NCBI RefSeq assembly: GCF_018918045.1
Contig: NZ_JAHLPU010000011.1
Coordinates: forward strand, 1-40,972
Direction: 5' to 3'
DNA: 40,972 nt
Source of the DNA: Pseudoflavonifractor sp. MSJ-30
Lineage (GTDB): Bacteria; Bacillota; Clostridia; Oscillospirales; Oscillospiraceae
Below, piece after piece: positions 24,889-34,361 of this stretch. The notes beneath the pieces are model-generated. The model was not told where the DNA came from and did no database searches. It was given only the letters and a program-made list of their open reading frames with translations. The translations under genes were made by a program, and so were the position numbers. Numbering within the stretch: the first letter of the stretch is position 1; every line of letters starts with the position of its first letter.

Positions 24889-25737
24889 ATGACCATTGAC
24901 ATTCATGTGCATCCGGCGTTTTACGCTCCGATTAACGAGGATCCGGCACGGGAGGAGCTGCGCCACCGGCAGCTGGATATCCACAAGAACGGCACTGCTC
25001 CGCTGGAACACATCTTCAATCAGATGCGCTGTGCAGGACTGGACAGGCTGTGCCTGCTGCCGGAGGATTATTCCGCCAGCGCGGGCTGTCTTGTGGAAAA
25101 TGAGGAGATCAGAAAGCTTGTGGATATGGCGCCGGACAAGTTCATCGGTTTTGCCGGCGTGGATCCCCGGGATCCTGCCGCCTGCGAAAAGCTGGAGGAC
25201 GCCTTCACCCGCCTGAAGCTCAAGGGGCTGAAGCTTCACCCCGGACGGCACCATGTGATGCCCTCCGACCCCGTGATGGAGCCGATATACGCCATCTGCG
25301 AACAGTACAATCGACCCATCCTCTTCCACGCGGGTTTGAGCTGGGAGCCGGATACCCTGACCAGCTATTGCCAGCCACTGGCCTTTGAGACCGTGGCCGC
25401 AAAGCATCCCAGGCTGCGCATCTGCCTTGCCCACTTCGGCTGGCCCTGGGTGCGGGAGACCGCTATGCTGATGGTGAAGTATCCCAACGTCTATACGGAT
25501 ACCGGTGCCCTTTATTTTGACAATGCGAAAGAGTTCTATACCCAGATGCTGACCCGGGACATTCCCATTACCTGGATCGATCGGAGCCTGCGGCATCAGG
25601 TGATGTTCGGCTCCAACAATCCCCGGTTTGAGCAGATCCGCATGGCTCAGGCAATCCGTGAATTGGGATTCCGGGACAGTACGCTGGAGCTGATCATGGG
25701 ACGCAACGCCATCGATTTTCTTGGCGGTCTGGACTGA
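24889..25737 (+). CDS. Amidohydrolase 2 family protein with an atypical active site
   Basis: 282-residue TIM-barrel metal hydrolase or decarboxylase-like protein (amidohydrolase 2, PF04909 type). The HXH motif IDIHVHP, the barrel histidines in LFHAGLSWEP and LAHFGWPWV, and substrate-loop LKLHPGRHH are present. The C-terminal motif normally GSDYP reads FGSNNPRF, so the catalytic aspartate appears replaced by asparagine. It lies 11 nt after frlC and 12 nt before yjbQ in the operon. The reaction is unknown; candidates are hydrolysis or decarboxylation of an N-substituted lysine derivative, but the substitution leaves room for a binding or altered role. Confidence 0.7.
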   Translation: MTIDIHVHPAFYAPINEDPAREELRHRQLDIHKNGTAPLEHIFNQMRCAGLDRLCLLPEDYSASAGCLVENEEIRKLVDMAPDKFIGFAGVDPRDPAACEKLEDAFTRLKLKGLKLHPGRHHVMPSDPVMEPIYAICEQYNRPILFHAGLSWEPDTLTSYCQPLAFETVAAKHPRLRICLAHFGWPWVRETAMLMVKYPNVYTDTGALYFDNAKEFYTQMLTRDIPITWIDRSLRHQVMFGSNNPRFEQIRMAQAIRELGFRDSTLELIMGRNAIDFLGGLD

Positions 25738-25749
25738 GGAGGTATGACG

Positions 25750-26175
25750 ATGTTCGTAAAGACCATCCATCTGCTGACGCATCAGTATATTCAGTTTGAG
25801 GTGATCACCCCGGAGGTTGAGAAAATCGTGGCGGAAAGTGGTATTCGGGAGGGCATGGTCACCGTGCTGACCAAGCATACCACCACCGGTGTGACGGTGA
25901 ACGAAGCACTGGAGTGCCTTGAGAGCGATATGCAGAACGCGTTGGCGCTCTTTGCCCCGGAAGATCGGCCTTACAGCCACGCCCGGATGCTCAGAGACTA
26001 CGGCTCAACCGCCGGAAATCCTACCGGTCACCTGAAAGCGATGCTCACAGGAAATCACTGCCATTTCCTGATTCAGGACGGCATGCTTCAACGGGGCGGC
26101 GCTCAGGACGTTTATTTTTGCGAATTTGACGGCCCAGCTTCCAGAAATGTTCTGGTGATTGTAGAGGGCCAATAA
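25750..26175 (+). CDS. yjbQ: YjbQ family protein (UPF0047)
   Basis: 141-residue protein of the YjbQ/UPF0047 family: VTVLTKHTTTGVTVNE, the acidic ALECLESDMQNAL, HLKAMLTGNHCHFLIQDG with conserved histidines and DVYFCEFDGP. Some members have weak thiamine-phosphate synthase activity; the true role is unknown. GAGGAGG at 25736-25742 fits the ATG at 25750 better than the ATG at 25744, which is almost touching it. It is the fourth gene of the frl operon. A 150-bp gap with a small CTGCC/GGCAG stem follows before frlA. Confidence 0.8.
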   Translation: MFVKTIHLLTHQYIQFEVITPEVEKIVAESGIREGMVTVLTKHTTTGVTVNEALECLESDMQNALALFAPEDRPYSHARMLRDYGSTAGNPTGHLKAMLTGNHCHFLIQDGMLQRGGAQDVYFCEFDGPASRNVLVIVEGQ

Positions 26176-26323
26176 CCGATTATGACAATGACCTCCGTAA
26201 TGCAGGTCTTGTTGTGATAACCCTGCCGGGAAGGGCAGAAAATACCGAACAGAGCATTTCCCCAAAAGATTCGCTGCGGATTGCACAGCCGCAGTCGAGG
26301 AAAAAGTGAAAGGAGAGACATAA

Positions 26324-27673
<1,350 letters not shown>

Positions 27674-27758
27674 TTCTGGCTTGACAGCGATGCGAGTCCC
27701 GGTGTAAAATTTCCCTGAGGGCTGTACGGTCCACAAAAGCAGAAAGGAGATAGGATTT

Positions 27759-28511
27759 ATGGAACAAAAGCAGCGTGTCCGCCATCGTGAGGAGGCTGTT
27801 GAACTGATTGAGTGCTATCTCCAGACAAACGATATTCCGCCCCACGGGAAGCTTCCCGCGGAACGGGAAATGTGTGAAATGTGGGGGCTGAACCGCACAA
27901 CGCTCCGCGCTGCCATCCGCCGTCTGGCGGAAATGGGCAGCCTGTACAGCCTGAAGGGATCAGGGACATATGTTGCGCCGCCCAAGCTGGAGCGCAATCT
28001 TCAGGATGCAAAGTCCACCACGGAATCCGTCAGAGGGGATGGGCGTCAGCTGAAAACCACGGTACTGGAGTCTGAGGTGATTCTTGCAGACCACTATATT
28101 TCAGAAAAACTACAGGTTCCGGAAGAAACAAGGGTTTTGTTTATGCGCCGACTGCGGATTATGGACGGTGTTCCCTACATGATTGAGACGAATTACGTAA
28201 ACCTATCCCTTTGTCCGCGCCTGATCGACCACGATTTTACCAACGAGTCATTGTATCAGGTGCTGAGTTACTATAAGATTTTCCCCGCCAGCGGGGAGGA
28301 AAGCATCGGAATTACCTATGCCACAGAATTAGAAGCAAGGCAGCTTCGCATAGAGGAAGGTGGCAGCCTGTTCTTTCTGGCCGGCATTGTCCGTGATTAC
28401 AATAACGTTCCGGTGGAATTCTTCAAGTCGGTGATGCGGCCGGATATGGTTCGCTTTTCAAGCATTCTGCGCAAGCATCGGACGGAGCCTGAAAGGAGAC
28501 AAACTCTATGA
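27759..28511 (+). CDS. GntR/HutC family transcriptional regulator (1)
   Basis: 250-residue regulator. The N-terminal winged helix-turn-helix (residues about 15-75) shows GKLPAEREMCEMWGLNRTT, LRAAIRRLAEMG and SLKGSGTYVA; the C-terminal UTRA ligand domain begins near TTVLESEVILADHY. UTRA domains bind sugar phosphates or similar effectors, so it likely senses a fructoselysine-type intermediate and represses the frl operon. AAGGAGA is 8 nt before the ATG. It overlaps the FrlD start by 4 nt (ATGA). The recognition helix NRTTLRAA differs from that of the second regulator (RQTVRNA), so their operators may differ. Confidence 0.85.
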   Translation: MEQKQRVRHREEAVELIECYLQTNDIPPHGKLPAEREMCEMWGLNRTTLRAAIRRLAEMGSLYSLKGSGTYVAPPKLERNLQDAKSTTESVRGDGRQLKTTVLESEVILADHYISEKLQVPEETRVLFMRRLRIMDGVPYMIETNYVNLSLCPRLIDHDFTNESLYQVLSYYKIFPASGEESIGITYATELEARQLRIEEGGSLFFLAGIVRDYNNVPVEFFKSVMRPDMVRFSSILRKHRTEPERRQTL

Positions 28512-29302
28512 AACTGGCAGCAGTTGGAAGTAACTGCGTTGACTTCTACAGCAATATCGAAAACGGAAAAGCCTATCCCGGCGGTGGCCCCGTCAACATG
28601 GCGGTCTATACGGTTCGCCTGGGGGGCGAGGCTTCCTACACCGGTCCGGTGGGCGATGACGCCTACGGAAAAATCATGCAGGAGGCCATTGCGGCCAAGG
28701 GTGTGGATACCTCCCATCTGCACGTCAAGCCCGGCAAGACCGCCGTCTCTCAGGTGGAATTGCTGGAGGGAGAACGGGTATTCGGCGATTATGAAGAGGG
28801 CGTTCTGGAGGACTATACCCTCTCCGAGGAGGATATGGACTTCATCCAGACCCATGACATGGTGGTTTGCGACCTGTGGGGCAAGGTTGAGGGACAGTTC
28901 CAGGCGCTGAAGGCCCGGGGCATCCCCACTGCCTTTGACTGCGCCACCCGTCCCGAGGACGAGGCCAGCCAGATTGCCATGCCCTATGCAGACTACCTCT
29001 TCTTCTCCAGTGATGACGGCGACACACCTGTCCTGCGGGATCAGATGAAGGGCTACCACTCCCGGGGTCCCAAGCTGGTCATTGCCATGCTGGGCGAGCA
29101 TGGCAGTCTGTGCTATGATGGAACCGAGTTCCACAAATTCGGCATTGTACCCTGTGAAAACGTTGTGGACAGCATGGGCGCGGGCGACAGCTATATCGCC
29201 GGCTTCCTGTACGGCATTGTGGAGGGTATGACCATCGATGAGGCCATGCAGAAGGGGGCAGCCAACGCCACCGAGACGCTGAAGTATTTCGGCGCCTGGT
29301 AA
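28508..29302 (+). CDS. frlD: Fructoselysine 6-kinase FrlD
   Basis: 264-residue PfkB-family kinase that phosphorylates fructoselysine at O6. Agreement with FrlD is strong: AVGSNCVDFY, PGGGPVNMAVYTVRLGG, GPVGDDAYG, FGDYEEGVLEDYTLSEED (FrlD GDYTEGVMADFALSEED), SMGAGDSYIAGFLYGI with the catalytic aspartate, and the characteristic ending KYFGAW (FrlD QYHGAW). AAAGGAGAC is well spaced before the ATG, which overlaps the upstream regulator's stop. This is the kinase most likely to act with FrlB; the other at 23194 is its diverged paralogue. Confidence 0.88.
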   Translation: MKLAAVGSNCVDFYSNIENGKAYPGGGPVNMAVYTVRLGGEASYTGPVGDDAYGKIMQEAIAAKGVDTSHLHVKPGKTAVSQVELLEGERVFGDYEEGVLEDYTLSEEDMDFIQTHDMVVCDLWGKVEGQFQALKARGIPTAFDCATRPEDEASQIAMPYADYLFFSSDDGDTPVLRDQMKGYHSRGPKLVIAMLGEHGSLCYDGTEFHKFGIVPCENVVDSMGAGDSYIAGFLYGIVEGMTIDEAMQKGAANATETLKYFGAW

Positions 29303-29328
29303 GAAAAAGCAATTTCGGAGGGATCCCT

Positions 29329-30051
29329 ATGGATAAAGCAAGCGGATTGACGCCCCTGTATATGCAGCTTCGCGAGATCATTCGCTATAAAATCGAGACC
29401 GGGGAATTCGCGCCCTGTACGGCGCTGCCCTCCGAAAATGAGTTGGCGGATGAGTATGCCGTAACCCGGCAGACTGTTCGCAATGCCATTGAAACGCTGG
29501 TGAATGAGGGCCTGCTGCGGCGTGTGGCGGGAAAAGGGGTCTTTGTCCTGAGAACCCATATCGAACGGGATCTGGAAGTGCTGAAAGGCTTTACCCAGAC
29601 CATGCTGGAGCGAAATGTGACACCCTCCATCAAGGTTCTCAAGAAAATGATCCGTCCCGCCGGGGCGAAATACGCCATGATGTTTGGGATCCGTCCGGAA
29701 GATGAAATCTTCTATATCAAGCGGATGTGCTATGGCAATGGCGAGCCGGTTTCTCTGGAGGAGATTTTTGTTCCCCGGAATCTGGTGCCCAAGATTCAGG
29801 GAATTGATCTTTCTGTGTTCTCCCTGTATGAAATTTACGAGCTGTACGGAATCAAGCTGGAACGGGCAAGACAGACGTTGGATATGGTGCATCTGGAGCC
29901 CAATGACGCCAATCTGCTGGGTATTACCACCCAGACACCGGTGCTTTTGTTTGAATGTACCAGCTATGATGAGCAGGGGCACATCATCGAGCAGAGCCGC
30001 AACTATACCCGGGGAGACAAGGGCCGGTTTACCGTACGCTTCCGGCGATAA
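29329..30051 (+). CDS. GntR/HutC family transcriptional regulator (2)
   Basis: 240-residue regulator with an N-terminal winged helix (GLTPLYMQLREIIRYKI; LPSENELADEYAVTRQTVR; GLLRRVAGKGVFV) and a UTRA domain ending in RNYTRGDKGRFTVRFRR, split here as DKG. This is the same arrangement as FrlR of Escherichia coli, the frl operon repressor, and it sits between frlD and the esterase-frlB genes. GGAGGG is 7 nt before the ATG. It is diverged from the regulator at 27759, so two effectors or two operator sets are likely. Confidence 0.85.
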   Translation: MDKASGLTPLYMQLREIIRYKIETGEFAPCTALPSENELADEYAVTRQTVRNAIETLVNEGLLRRVAGKGVFVLRTHIERDLEVLKGFTQTMLERNVTPSIKVLKKMIRPAGAKYAMMFGIRPEDEIFYIKRMCYGNGEPVSLEEIFVPRNLVPKIQGIDLSVFSLYEIYELYGIKLERARQTLDMVHLEPNDANLLGITTQTPVLLFECTSYDEQGHIIEQSRNYTRGDKGRFTVRFRR

Positions 30052-30069
30052 CGCGCAAGGAGGAAAACA

Positions 30070-30870
30070 ATGGGACTGTTTACGGGGGATTTTTACTCCC
30101 AGAGTCTGGCAATGACCACCCAACTGCGGGTGATCTTTCCGGAACTGTCGTGTGATGTGACACCGGTATTCGACGGAGAACCCATGGTGCTGTATCTGCT
30201 GCACGGACTGTCCGCCAACAGCGGAGAGTGGACCCGGTTTTCCAAGATTGAATACTATGCCAAGAAGTACAATTTTATCATCGTCATGCCGGAGGTTCAG
30301 CGCAGCTTCTATTGTGACAGTGTCTCCGGGCCACGATATTTTACCTATGTTGCGGAGGAGCTTCCGAGGATCTGCGAACAATGGTTCTGCTTTGGCAGCA
30401 GCCGGGAAAACACCTTCATTGCCGGTGAGAGCATGGGTGGCTACGGCGCTGTGAAGGTTGGCCTGCGCCATCCGGAACGGTTTTCCGGAATCGCCTCCCT
30501 GTCTGGGGTTCTGAACTATCCCGGGATTGCGCGGCGGGTGATGAATGGGCAGTGGCCCGATCTGCTGCCTCAGGAGCTGCGGGCTCTGCACGGGGCCACG
30601 GGTCTGCCTTCCGAAGAAGATGATGTGATTTCTCTGGTCTGCCGTCAGGCGGGCAATCCCCAGCGTCCAAGGCTTATCCAGCTGTGCGGTACCTCTGATT
30701 TTCTCTATGAGGATAATCAGACCTTCCGCCGTGCGGCGGAAAAAGCCGGCTATGGACATATGTATCTGGAAGCACCGGGGGATCACGAATGGCCTTACTG
30801 GGACAAAGCGATTCAGTACGCATTCCAATTTTTCCGGAATATGGATATGAAAACCACACCAATCTATTAA
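30070..30870 (+). CDS. Esterase D-type alpha/beta hydrolase
   Basis: 266-residue cytoplasmic serine hydrolase of the esterase D / tributyrin esterase (EstA) family. The catalytic serine lies in GESMGGYGA, the aspartate in CGTSDFLYEDN and the histidine in GDHEWPYWD; an oxyanion segment YLLHGLSANSGEW is near the start. Related enzymes deacylate small acyl esters or formylglutathione. In this operon it might remove acyl groups from sugar or Amadori compounds before FrlB, which is inference. AAGGAGGAAAACA precedes the ATG, 18 nt after the regulator. Confidence 0.8.
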   Translation: MGLFTGDFYSQSLAMTTQLRVIFPELSCDVTPVFDGEPMVLYLLHGLSANSGEWTRFSKIEYYAKKYNFIIVMPEVQRSFYCDSVSGPRYFTYVAEELPRICEQWFCFGSSRENTFIAGESMGGYGAVKVGLRHPERFSGIASLSGVLNYPGIARRVMNGQWPDLLPQELRALHGATGLPSEEDDVISLVCRQAGNPQRPRLIQLCGTSDFLYEDNQTFRRAAEKAGYGHMYLEAPGDHEWPYWDKAIQYAFQFFRNMDMKTTPIY

Positions 30871-30906
30871 CTAGTTGTTTTTTGTTAAGAAAGGATCGAG
30901 AATAGT

Positions 30907-31971
30907 ATGAATTACGAACCGAAAGCTTGGGCTGAGGCCAAGGGTGCCTGCCTGCGCAACTTCAACGAGCAGGGCGACATCGACAGCGTCAATGGTGCGC
31001 TGGCTCTGCGTCCCCAGATTGAGAAGATTGTGGATCAGATCTGGGAGGAAGGCTTTGACAACATCTATTTCATCGGCATCGGCGGCACCTACGCTTCCGC
31101 GATGCAGGTTGAGGTCTATATGCGGGGTAAGTCTTCTCTGCCGGTCTATGTAGAAAATGCCGCAGAATACCTGACCACCGGCAACAAGCGGCTGACTGAC
31201 CGCTCTGTGGTCATCTACTCCACCGTCTCCGGCAACACCAAGGAAATGGTGCAGCTTATCGACACCGTGAAGGCAAAGGGCGTTCGGGTATTCGCCTTCA
31301 TTGACACCCCCGGCTCCCTGCTGACTCAGGAAGGCAAGTGGGATTATCTGGTGCTCTACCCCAAGAACGAGCAGCTGAAATTCTTCATGGTCGCCAACTA
31401 CCTGATGTACAAGAACGGTGAGTTCCCCGACTATGACCGCTACAATCAGGAGATGGAAGCCCACCTGGCGCTGGATCTGGTGAATATTGAAAAAATTTCC
31501 GACGCATGGGCCTACGACTACGCGGAAAAGAAGGTTGCCTTCCTGAAGGAGCATCCCGATCTTCCCCACTACTTTGTGGGCGCCGGCAACCAGTGGGGCG
31601 CTACCTACTCCTATGCCATGTGCTACTGGGAAGAGCAGATGTGGATTCGCACCAAGTCCATTAGCTGCCCCGAGTTCTTCCACGGTATGCAGGAAATCCT
31701 GGTGGCAGACACCCCCGTCACCCTGTTCATGGGTGAGGATGAGCAGCGTCCTCTGGCAGAGCGGGTAGCCCGGTTCCTGCCCAAGGTCTGCGGCAACTAT
31801 ACCATCATCGATACGAAGGAGCTGCCCATGGAGGGTATCAGCCCCGAATTCCGTGGCTCCCTGTCCCATCTGATGATGCACGCCGTAAACAACCGTGTGG
31901 ATGCTTACATGGAGCTGTTCCTGCGCCATCCCCTGTCCATCCGCCGTTACTACCGGCAGTTCGATTATTGA
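30907..31971 (+). CDS. frlB: Fructoselysine-6-phosphate deglycase FrlB
   Basis: 354-residue protein with two SIS (sugar isomerase) domains. The first shows YFIGIGGTYASAMQVEVYM and VIYSTVSGNTKEMVQLIDTVKAKG in the usual phosphosugar-binding positions; the second has FVGAGNQWGATYSYAM and the active-site region EFFHGMQEILVADTP (FrlB EFRHGPLEIVEPGVP). The tail RRYYRQFDY matches FrlB RRYYGGLVEY. The enzyme splits fructoselysine 6-phosphate into lysine and glucose 6-phosphate, the committed step. Only one such deglycase serves the two kinases here. AAAGGAT precedes the ATG with a long 11-nt spacing. Confidence 0.85.
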   Translation: MNYEPKAWAEAKGACLRNFNEQGDIDSVNGALALRPQIEKIVDQIWEEGFDNIYFIGIGGTYASAMQVEVYMRGKSSLPVYVENAAEYLTTGNKRLTDRSVVIYSTVSGNTKEMVQLIDTVKAKGVRVFAFIDTPGSLLTQEGKWDYLVLYPKNEQLKFFMVANYLMYKNGEFPDYDRYNQEMEAHLALDLVNIEKISDAWAYDYAEKKVAFLKEHPDLPHYFVGAGNQWGATYSYAMCYWEEQMWIRTKSISCPEFFHGMQEILVADTPVTLFMGEDEQRPLAERVARFLPKVCGNYTIIDTKELPMEGISPEFRGSLSHLMMHAVNNRVDAYMELFLRHPLSIRRYYRQFDY

Positions 31972-31993
31972 TATCCTCCTCTCCTTACTCCCT

Positions 31994-32067
31994 GCGTTGG
32001 GGGCTTCGCCCCCAACGCGGGAGGCGTGAGGAGCTGTCAGCTCCCGGCTGTGTCTGGGAGCTTTTTT
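31994..32067 (+). terminator. Double hairpin after frlB
   Basis: A 10-bp GCGTTGGGGG stem at 31994-32018 with a CTTCG loop, then AGCTCCC/GGGAGCT at 32039-32062 running into six T residues. The second is a rho-independent terminator, so the last two genes get only read-through unless another promoter exists. Confidence 0.7.
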
Positions 32068-32083
32068 GCAAAGGAGAATGTGT

Positions 32084-32347
32084 ATGATTCGGACCGAAAA
32101 ACTATATCATGTCAAAAAGCCCATTAATACCATGTTGCATCTGGATGCCTTGAAAACACTCCACTTCATCAACTCAAAGTCAGGCAGAACTCTGGACGCA
32201 AGGCCTCTGTCCGAGATTGCCCATTCCACCACCTTCAAGGCTCATCTGGATGATCTGTTCATCAGTGTCAACGCCGTCGGCCAGAACATGGATGATGTTC
32301 TGATCGCCAGCGTGAAGCAGGCAAAGCTGGAGGAATACGAGAAATGA
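32084..32347 (+). CDS. Small hypothetical protein, end of the frl region
   Basis: 87-residue cytoplasmic protein, not recognised. No signal or membrane segment; mixed charge, with a FINSKSGRTLDARPLSEIAH core. AAGGAGA at 32071-32077 decides the ATG at 32084. Its stop overlaps the HAD phosphatase start (ATGA at 32344-32347), so the two are made together, which suggests a shared pathway or a partner role. Confidence 0.65.
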   Translation: MIRTEKLYHVKKPINTMLHLDALKTLHFINSKSGRTLDARPLSEIAHSTTFKAHLDDLFISVNAVGQNMDDVLIASVKQAKLEEYEK

Positions 32348-33123
32348 AGCTGCTGGCCATGGATCTGGATGGTACCACCGTGAACCGGCAGGGACATCTG
32401 GGCGAAAAAACCAAAATGGCTCTTGCAAAGGCCAGGAGCCAAGGACACCGGGTGGTATTTGCCACCGGACGGCGGGACATCGATATGTTCTCCTTCTGGC
32501 CTGAGAGCAGGTATGCGGATTATCTGCTGCTGAACAACGGCGGAAAGCTGATTTGCACAGCAGACAACGCCGTACTGTTCAACCAGACCATTCTCCCGGA
32601 AACTGCCAGGGCGCTGATTCAGCGCTGTCTGGAAGAGAACTGGCAGCTGCACGTTATCAGCGGCGACTACTGGGGCGTCAATAAGTGGAATGACGGCCTA
32701 CAGGATTACATCGATTATTTAGGTACTAGGCCGGTGTGCTATCACCGGCTGACGCAGACGCCTTGGCAGTCCGTGGAGGGCTTCATGGCCACGGCGGATC
32801 GGACGCCGATTTGCAAATGGATTACGCAGCAGGCACTTCCGCTGAGTTTCACACCCTCCGAGGACATGTGTACCGATATTATGGCCCAGAATATCAGCAA
32901 GTGGAACGGTTTGCAGCGGCTGATGGCGCTGCTGGGCATTTCTGCGGATCAGGTCGTCGCGGCGGGGGATTACACCAATGATCTGCCCATGATTCAGGGG
33001 GCGGGCATCGGTGTAGCAGTTGCCAACGCCCTGCCGGAGGTAAAGGCCGCGGCGGACTATGTGACTGAACGGGACTCCGACCACGACGCGGCTGCGGAAA
33101 TCATCGAACGTTTTATATTATGA
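32344..33123 (+). CDS. HAD-IIB (Cof-type) sugar phosphatase
   Basis: 259-residue phosphatase of the HAD superfamily, subclass IIB. Motif I LLAMDLDGTTV (nucleophile Asp), motif II VFATGRR, cap domain between, motif III lysine near the NISKWNGL segment and motif IV VAAGDYTNDLPM. Such enzymes dephosphorylate sugar phosphates or phosphorylated Amadori products and could relieve phosphosugar stress if FrlD outruns FrlB. It follows the small gene with a 4-nt overlap. Confidence 0.88.
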   Translation: MKLLAMDLDGTTVNRQGHLGEKTKMALAKARSQGHRVVFATGRRDIDMFSFWPESRYADYLLLNNGGKLICTADNAVLFNQTILPETARALIQRCLEENWQLHVISGDYWGVNKWNDGLQDYIDYLGTRPVCYHRLTQTPWQSVEGFMATADRTPICKWITQQALPLSFTPSEDMCTDIMAQNISKWNGLQRLMALLGISADQVVAAGDYTNDLPMIQGAGIGVAVANALPEVKAAADYVTERDSDHDAAAEIIERFIL

Positions 33124-33133
33124 GACGTGGAAA

Positions 33134-33178
33134 ATGCCACAGACGTATTTTATGGGAATTGACACAGGAATCACTTCT
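33134..33178 (+). pseudogene. First 15 codons of a sugar-kinase-like (ASKHA/FGGY) gene cut by an IS
   Basis: From the ATG at 33134 the frame reads MPQTYFMGIDTGITS and then runs straight into the left end of the IS element. GID-x-G-x-T-S after a short start is the phosphate-1 loop of FGGY kinases and BcrAD-type ATPases. It begins 10 nt after the HAD gene stop, so it was the next operon member. The rest of the gene is not found beyond the right IS end, so that part was deleted. Confidence 0.5.
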
Positions 33179-34309
33179 AAGGCAATACCGCACAGAAAAA
33201 AGTGCCAGATACCGCCAAGTGTAATAAAGCCATGGATAAACAAATGACGATTTCCGCATTCAGTGACGAACTGGCACAGGTGCGGACGAAGAAAAAAGAA
33301 TTTCTCGCACAGATCGAACGGATCGTCCCGTGGGGAGAATGGCTTGCCATGATTCGGCCGTGCTACTATAAAGGAGAGCGCGGCAACAAACCCTATCCGC
33401 TGGAGATCATGCTCCGACTGTATCTGCTGCAAAACCTCTATGACCTGAGTGACGAGGCAACAGTGGCAGAGGCAATCGACAGCCGCGCATTTTCGGAGTT
33501 CTGCGGCGTGGATTCCAGCAATCAGGTTCCGGACGGGGATACTCTCGGCCGATTCCGGAACTTGCTGATCAAGGACGGACTGCAGGAAAAGCTGTTCGCT
33601 CAGGTGGTAGCAGCGCTCATGGGGCGTGGCCTCATTCTGAAGAAGGGTACCATTGTGGATTCCACCATCATTTCTGCCCCATCTTCCACTAAGAACAAGG
33701 AGAAAAAGCGAGATCCGGATGCCCATCAGGTCAAAAAGGGGAACACTTGGCACTTTGGATATAAGGCACATATCGGCGTAGACAAGGACAGTGGACTGGT
33801 TCATACAGTGGAAGCCACAGCGGCAAATGTCCACGACGTTACGGAAGTGCCGAAATTGCTGACGGGAGAAGAAGAGACTGTCTACGGCGACAGCGGTTAT
33901 CTCGGCGCAGGTAAACGTGAAGATGCCGTAGTCCGTAATAAATCAGGCAGGAAAATCAAGTATAAGATCAATCGTCGTCCTTCTCAGATGAAGAAGCTGA
34001 GCAAAAGCGGACAGTACGCCGCCAAGAAAGCAGAACGCACGAAATCCTCAGTCCGAGCAAAAGTAGAGCATGTATTCGGTGTTGTTAAAAAGCAGCTGCG
34101 TTTCCGAAAAACACGATACCGAGGGCTTGAAAAGCAGCAAGCCAAATTCAATATCATGTTTGCGCTGGCAAATCTGATTCTGGCTGACAGACCCTGTCTG
34201 GCGGCTTGAGTCAGTGCGCCTTTGCGGACAAAAATTCGGAGGTTATCCACAGTTTTTATTGGGCACCTATTGTATAATGCGATTTTTGGTGTTTATACGG
34301 TGTTGCCCT
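33179..34309 (+). mobile_element. IS5-family insertion sequence
   Basis: 1131 bp bounded by imperfect inverted ends: AAGGCAATACCG at 33179-33190 and the complement of AGGGCAACACCG at 34298-34309 (10 of 12 positions), with partial agreement continuing inward. It contains one intact transposase gene. A clear target duplication is not visible (left flank ends TTCT, right flank begins ATGA), in keeping with a later deletion on one side. Confidence 0.7.
33232..34209 (+). CDS. IS5-family DDE transposase
   Basis: 325 residues from the ATG at 33232; a GTG at 33202 would add ten residues. N-terminal DUF772-type domain (IVPWGEWLAMIRPCYYKGERG; LYLLQNLYDLSDEAT), then the catalytic DDE triad in IVDSTIISAPS, YGDSGYLGAGKR and KVEHVFGVVKKQLRF, followed by the usual KTRYRGLEKQQAKFN. 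Frame intact, so it may be active. It carries no passenger gene. Confidence 0.9.
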   Translation: MDKQMTISAFSDELAQVRTKKKEFLAQIERIVPWGEWLAMIRPCYYKGERGNKPYPLEIMLRLYLLQNLYDLSDEATVAEAIDSRAFSEFCGVDSSNQVPDGDTLGRFRNLLIKDGLQEKLFAQVVAALMGRGLILKKGTIVDSTIISAPSSTKNKEKKRDPDAHQVKKGNTWHFGYKAHIGVDKDSGLVHTVEATAANVHDVTEVPKLLTGEEETVYGDSGYLGAGKREDAVVRNKSGRKIKYKINRRPSQMKKLSKSGQYAAKKAERTKSSVRAKVEHVFGVVKKQLRFRKTRYRGLEKQQAKFNIMFALANLILADRPCLAA

Positions 34310-34361
34310 ATGAATTATCCATCAGTAAAATCCCTTTCTGGCTCTAAAAGAGCAGGTAATC

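Noticed and set aside
29191..30828. 545-codon minus-strand frame opposite the GntR and esterase genes
   Set aside because: It crosses three confirmed plus-strand genes and resembles no protein family.
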